Shown here piece by piece: positions 61,105 to 64,000 of a DNA stretch of 64,000 nt; position 1 is the first letter of the stretch; the number at the start of each line of letters is the position of its first letter. Source of the DNA: an uncultured Alphaproteobacteria bacterium. GTDB lineage: Bacteria > Pseudomonadota > Alphaproteobacteria > Caulobacterales > Caulobacteraceae. The translations under genes and the position numbers were made by a program. Below the pieces are notes generated by a model, which saw nothing but the letters and a program-made list of their open reading frames with translations, had not been told where the DNA came from and ran no database searches. The stretch covers positions 161,540 to 225,539 of the forward strand of contig CAIOSI010000017.1 of NCBI GenBank assembly GCA_903860975.1, in the 5' to 3' direction.

Positions 61105-61734
61105 TCAGAGAGGGTTTTCCAAACGGCCCTTAAGGGCGCGGTCCTCGCTGCGCGATATCGCAGCCAATGGCTGCGGTTTGCGATCGCCAGCCTGGATCCA
61201 CTGACCGACCTTGGTCATGAGATCCCCGGGACTCATCGGCTTGGCGATGTGGTCGTCCATGCCAGCCGCGTGGCATTCGCCGATCTGGGCGGGCAGCGTA
61301 CTGGCGCTGAGCGCCACGATTGGAGTATGGCGGTTTGGGTCGCATGTGGCGCGGATCGCGTGGGTCGCGGCGATGCCATCCATCCCGGGCATCTGCAGGT
61401 CCATCAAGATCAGGTCGAAGGGCTTAGACATGGCCACGCTTACCGCCTCGGCCCCGTTGGTCGCTTCGGTGATTTCGTAGGGGAAGGGTGAGAGCATGGC
61501 GCGTACCAACTCGCGGTTCATGGCCACGTCGTCGACCACCAGCAGCCGAGCCTTGGGTCGGGTGGCGACCGGGTGCGCGTCCATGATCGCCTGCGCAAGA
61601 CCTCCAGCTTGAGGCCCGAACGGTACGATTTCGTCCCGTACGCTCCATTGATGATTTGCTGGAATTGAGTTCATTCGGTGCGGCGACTGACCTGAAACGA
61701 AAGGATTCAATCTAAGATTGTGCTCAGTAAGCAT
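61105..61734 (-). CDS. Receiver-domain response regulator
   Basis: 209 residues, the first ~60 unstructured, so the start may be at a later Met. CheY-like domain: LLVVDDVAMNRELVRAML, FDLILMDLQMPGMDG with the phospho-acceptor Asp, VALSAST and MDDHIAKPMSPGDL with Lys. The DDxxxN start resembles receivers attached to hybrid kinases. No output domain and no adjacent kinase. Confidence 0.8.
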   Translation of the reverse strand: MLTEHNLRLNPFVSGQSPHRMNSIPANHQWSVRDEIVPFGPQAGGLAQAIMDAHPVATRPKARLLVVDDVAMNRELVRAMLSPFPYEITEATNGAEAVSVAMSKPFDLILMDLQMPGMDGIAATHAIRATCDPNRHTPIVALSASTLPAQIGECHAAGMDDHIAKPMSPGDLMTKVGQWIQAGDRKPQPLAAISRSEDRALKGRLENPL

Positions 61735-62247
61735 AACTTGAGGCGAATTTCCGGGCGATCATCAGGGGCGTATCCGGCAACAAGAAAATTCGCTGAGCAA
61801 TCTGTGTTAACTACGTAATCTGCAAAGCGCTGCCCGCGTTTTACGGCAGCCATTCCGCGGCTCAGACTGCGAGCTTTCTCAGGTGCCACCTCTTGGGTTG
61901 AACCCAACGCCGCGCCCGTTGGCGTTCAAGACGGCTGCACAAAAGCAGTCGAAGGCTCAACGCCCGGTCGCTGAGGCGGCGGTCGTCCAATCGCGAAGAC
62001 CATCGGACTGCGGGCAAGGGGTAATCCAGACCGAAGATGGGGCTTGTGTGTTTCGACGCGATGAGAATGTGGCCTCTGACCCTTACAGCCTTCCATCGCT
62101 TACCGTGTCAGCCCGCAGGTCAAGCAAGGCCCGTTCGTGGACGAGCAGGAGCCGCAACGTCGGGTAGCCGACGGCCCGCGGGCATGGCATTAGCGGTGCG
62201 CTTCGCGGGCGGCGTGCGCCGTGATTACTTTTTCCTGGGGGATTTTC
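61735..62247. other. Intergenic stretch, no gene recognised
   Basis: 513 nt between divergent genes. The first ~120 nt are slightly less GC-rich than surroundings and probably contain the receiver gene's promoter. Nothing else can be supported. Confidence 0.4.
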
Positions 62248-63264
62248 ATGCGCCACAAACGTCTAGGCCGTAGTGCGATCGTTGTGTCCGAAATCTGCAT
62301 GGGCACCATGACCTTCGGCTCGGGCGCTGATGAGGCGACCTCGCACCGAATCCTGGACAGGTCATTCGATGCCGGAATCAACTTTTTCGACGCGGCAGAG
62401 AATTATCCGGTGCCGCCGAGCCCTGAGTGGGCCGGCCGCACGGAGGAAATCGTCGGGCGGTGGCTTAAGACCAAGGACCGCGACGCGGTGATCCTGGCCA
62501 CCAAGGTGTGCGGTCCCAGCCACGGGTGGATCAAGGGCTCGCAGCGGGCAGGGATGACCACGCTCGACCGCCACAACATCACCCGCGCCATCGAGGCCAG
62601 CCTGACTCGGCTGGGGACCGATTATGTGGACCTCTACCAGACCCACTGGCCCGACCATGACCTCGCCTATGACGAGACCATGGAGACGCTGGACGAGCTG
62701 GTGCGGGCCGGCAAGGTCAGGGTGATCGGCTGCTCAAACGAGACCACCTGGGGCTTGATGAAGAGCCTTTCGGCTTCCGAGCGTCTGGGTGCGGCGCGCT
62801 ATGAGACGATCCAGAACAACTTTAGCCTCAACAACCGCCGGTTCGAAGATGAGCTGGCCGCCGCCTGCCGTCGCGAGGGCGTGAGCCTTATTCCCTACTC
62901 GCCGCTGGCTGGCGGTGTGCTCTCGGGCAAGTACAATGATGGGGGTCGGCCTGAAGGCGCGCGGTTCACGCGCTACCTGGATCTGGGGGGGCGGCAAGCG
63001 GTGATGGCGCAGCGGTTCGTCAACGACAAGTCGCTAGCCTCAACCGCTCGGTTCGCCGTGATCGCTGCCGAAGCCGGCATGTCGCCGGTCACCTTGGCGA
63101 CAGCCTGGAGCAAGCAGCACGACTTCGTGGCGTCGACCATCGTGGGGGCCACCCGCGAGGATCAGCTGGACGACATCTTTGCCGCCGCTGACCTCGCTCT
63201 GAGCGCAGAGGTGCTGAAGGCCATCGACGCGGTGACCAAGGATATTCTCTACCCGATGGGGTAA
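62248..63264 (+). CDS. Aldo/keto reductase
   Basis: 338 residues from the Met at 62248 (MRHKRLGRSAIVVSEICMG), which is preceded by GGGGGA. AKR catalytic tetrad: Asp and Tyr in FFDAAENYP, Lys in ILATKVCG, His in YQTHWPDHD; NADPH motif IVGATREDQLDDIF near the C-terminus. Resembles YajO/Tas-like AKRs (LTRLGTDYVDLYQTHWP). Reduces aldehydes or ketones with NADPH; substrate unknown. Confidence 0.92.
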   Translation: MRHKRLGRSAIVVSEICMGTMTFGSGADEATSHRILDRSFDAGINFFDAAENYPVPPSPEWAGRTEEIVGRWLKTKDRDAVILATKVCGPSHGWIKGSQRAGMTTLDRHNITRAIEASLTRLGTDYVDLYQTHWPDHDLAYDETMETLDELVRAGKVRVIGCSNETTWGLMKSLSASERLGAARYETIQNNFSLNNRRFEDELAAACRREGVSLIPYSPLAGGVLSGKYNDGGRPEGARFTRYLDLGGRQAVMAQRFVNDKSLASTARFAVIAAEAGMSPVTLATAWSKQHDFVASTIVGATREDQLDDIFAAADLALSAEVLKAIDAVTKDILYPMG

Positions 63265-63540
63265 GGCCTGGCGGTCCTGGAGGGTCGCCTCGAAAAGGGC
63301 GCGAAGCCACAGATGTCAAAATCCTTCGGCCACAAGTGTTCGATGGCGGCTTGGTCGTCTGATTAAATATGTCGCTCCAAAGCAGGAATCTGGTCGCTGA
63401 TCTTGCGACAGACTTGCGACAAAAGGCTGAGTCAGGCCACTCTTCTGGGCGAAGCGCGTGGAATTTCCCATATCGCTGAGACGTTGATCAGTTGGTGCAC
63501 TGGCGCTGAAGCCGATTGACTGACCTAAAACAGGTGGGCG

Positions 63541-63915
63541 ATGGCCTCAGCACCTTTAGTGTCCTTCATGCACACGGAAACTGACACGCTTTTCGCGAGC
63601 GCCCGGGCCCTCGGCTTCGATAAACTCATGTATGGCGTCGACGTCCTGGACGGGGAGATTGATCCTCCCTTGGAGATCGTCGCGGCCGGCCTGACGCCCG
63701 ACTACATGGACACCTATGTTCGCCGGATGCGGGAGGACCCGATACGGCGAATGGCCGCTCGTGGCGACATCGCCGTCACCAATACCCCCGTGACCTATGA
63801 GAACACGGGTGCCAGCCTGTCTATCGCCAAGAGCCGCTCCCTGTCGTCCGGTGACGTCACTGGCCTGCCCCTTTGGGGTGATCCGGTTTCAATGTTAGTG
63901 CACGGCGGTCTCTAA
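63541..63915 (+). CDS. LuxR-type autoinducer-binding domain without HTH (truncated)
   Basis: 124 residues. LFASARALGFDKLMYGVD, then YMDTYVRRMREDPIRRMAA and GLPLWGDPVSMLVHGGL resemble the N-terminal ligand-binding domain of LuxR quorum-sensing regulators (ALGFD..., Y...YxxxDP, VPLxG). The protein stops before the domain would end and has no GerE/HTH domain. Possibly a pseudogene, or a decoy receptor. No luxI is in view. Confidence 0.5.
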   Translation: MASAPLVSFMHTETDTLFASARALGFDKLMYGVDVLDGEIDPPLEIVAAGLTPDYMDTYVRRMREDPIRRMAARGDIAVTNTPVTYENTGASLSIAKSRSLSSGDVTGLPLWGDPVSMLVHGGL

Positions 63916-64000
63916 CGCCATGTTTGGGGTGGGTGAGCGCGCGCCCTCAACGGCTGGCGCGCTTGCCCATGGCACGATGCCGCCGCTGCGCGGGACGAAG

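Noticed and set aside
1..64000. CRISPR arrays, insertion sequences, prophage or rRNA genes
   Set aside because: No regularly spaced repeats, intact transposase, integrase or rRNA signature was seen in the window; the only RNA gene supported is tRNA-Sec.

Overview
This is a GC-rich, densely coded bacterial segment. It carries TonB-dependent receptor, NodT-type outer-membrane lipoprotein, RND efflux, Rut-type pyrimidine oxygenase, Mo-hydroxylase, OpgH-like, GST and DUF3604 genes. That mix suggests an alphaproteobacterium, probably Caulobacterales (Phenylobacterium/Caulobacter-like) or Sphingomonadales. The lineage is inferred from gene content; no rRNA or other taxonomic marker is present.

Layout. 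1-393: start of a GH3 glycosidase running off the left edge. 534-992: small lipoprotein. 1141-8199: nitrogen and amino-acid catabolism (rutABC, nitroreductase, DUF1993 protein, ornithine-cyclodeaminase-like enzyme, M19 dipeptidase, omega-amino-acid transaminase). 8483-16414: OmpR/EnvZ-type two-component system followed by a complete RND tripartite efflux system. 16419-22813: sulfatase, small membrane protein, Na+/solute symporter, OpgH-like glucosyltransferase, DUF998 protein. 23109-26395: hybrid GAF/PAS histidine kinase, response regulator and a probably frameshifted small membrane gene. 26885-28005: two convergent paralogous secreted proteins. 28125-37362: accessory region with TetR, TonB receptor, an MFS remnant, three GST-fold proteins and a DUF3604 lipoprotein. 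37363-37885: degraded gene remnants. 38004-42992: di-haem cytochrome c, RcnB-like protein and a two-subunit molybdenum hydroxylase. 43430-49166: selenocysteine island. 49352-54972: SDR, NUDIX, nitronate monooxygenase-like enzyme, GH20 hexosaminidase and a small unknown gene. 55152-60599: second DUF3604 gene in an operon with a PpiC-type isomerase and two HupE/UreJ membrane proteins, then a wrecked third DUF3604 copy and a convergent HupE/UreJ gene. 61105-63915: receiver protein, aldo/keto reductase and a LuxR-type autoinducer-binding domain lacking its HTH.

The most notable system is the selenocysteine island. selB, tRNA-Sec (anticodon TCA), a thioredoxin-fold partner gene and a selenoprotein gene follow one another on the minus strand, and selA diverges from selB. 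The selenoprotein is broken in a standard translation by an in-frame TGA. That TGA sits in the motif U-G-S-C and is followed by a hairpin closely resembling the bacterial SECIS of E. coli fdhF. Reading through it gives a 172-residue UGSC-family selenoprotein. The cluster therefore holds most of the Sec-decoding machinery (all but selD) together with its apparent client. A second theme is repeated DUF3604 genes beside GST-like, TonB-receptor, PpiC and HupE genes, suggesting an uncharacterised envelope-associated pathway.
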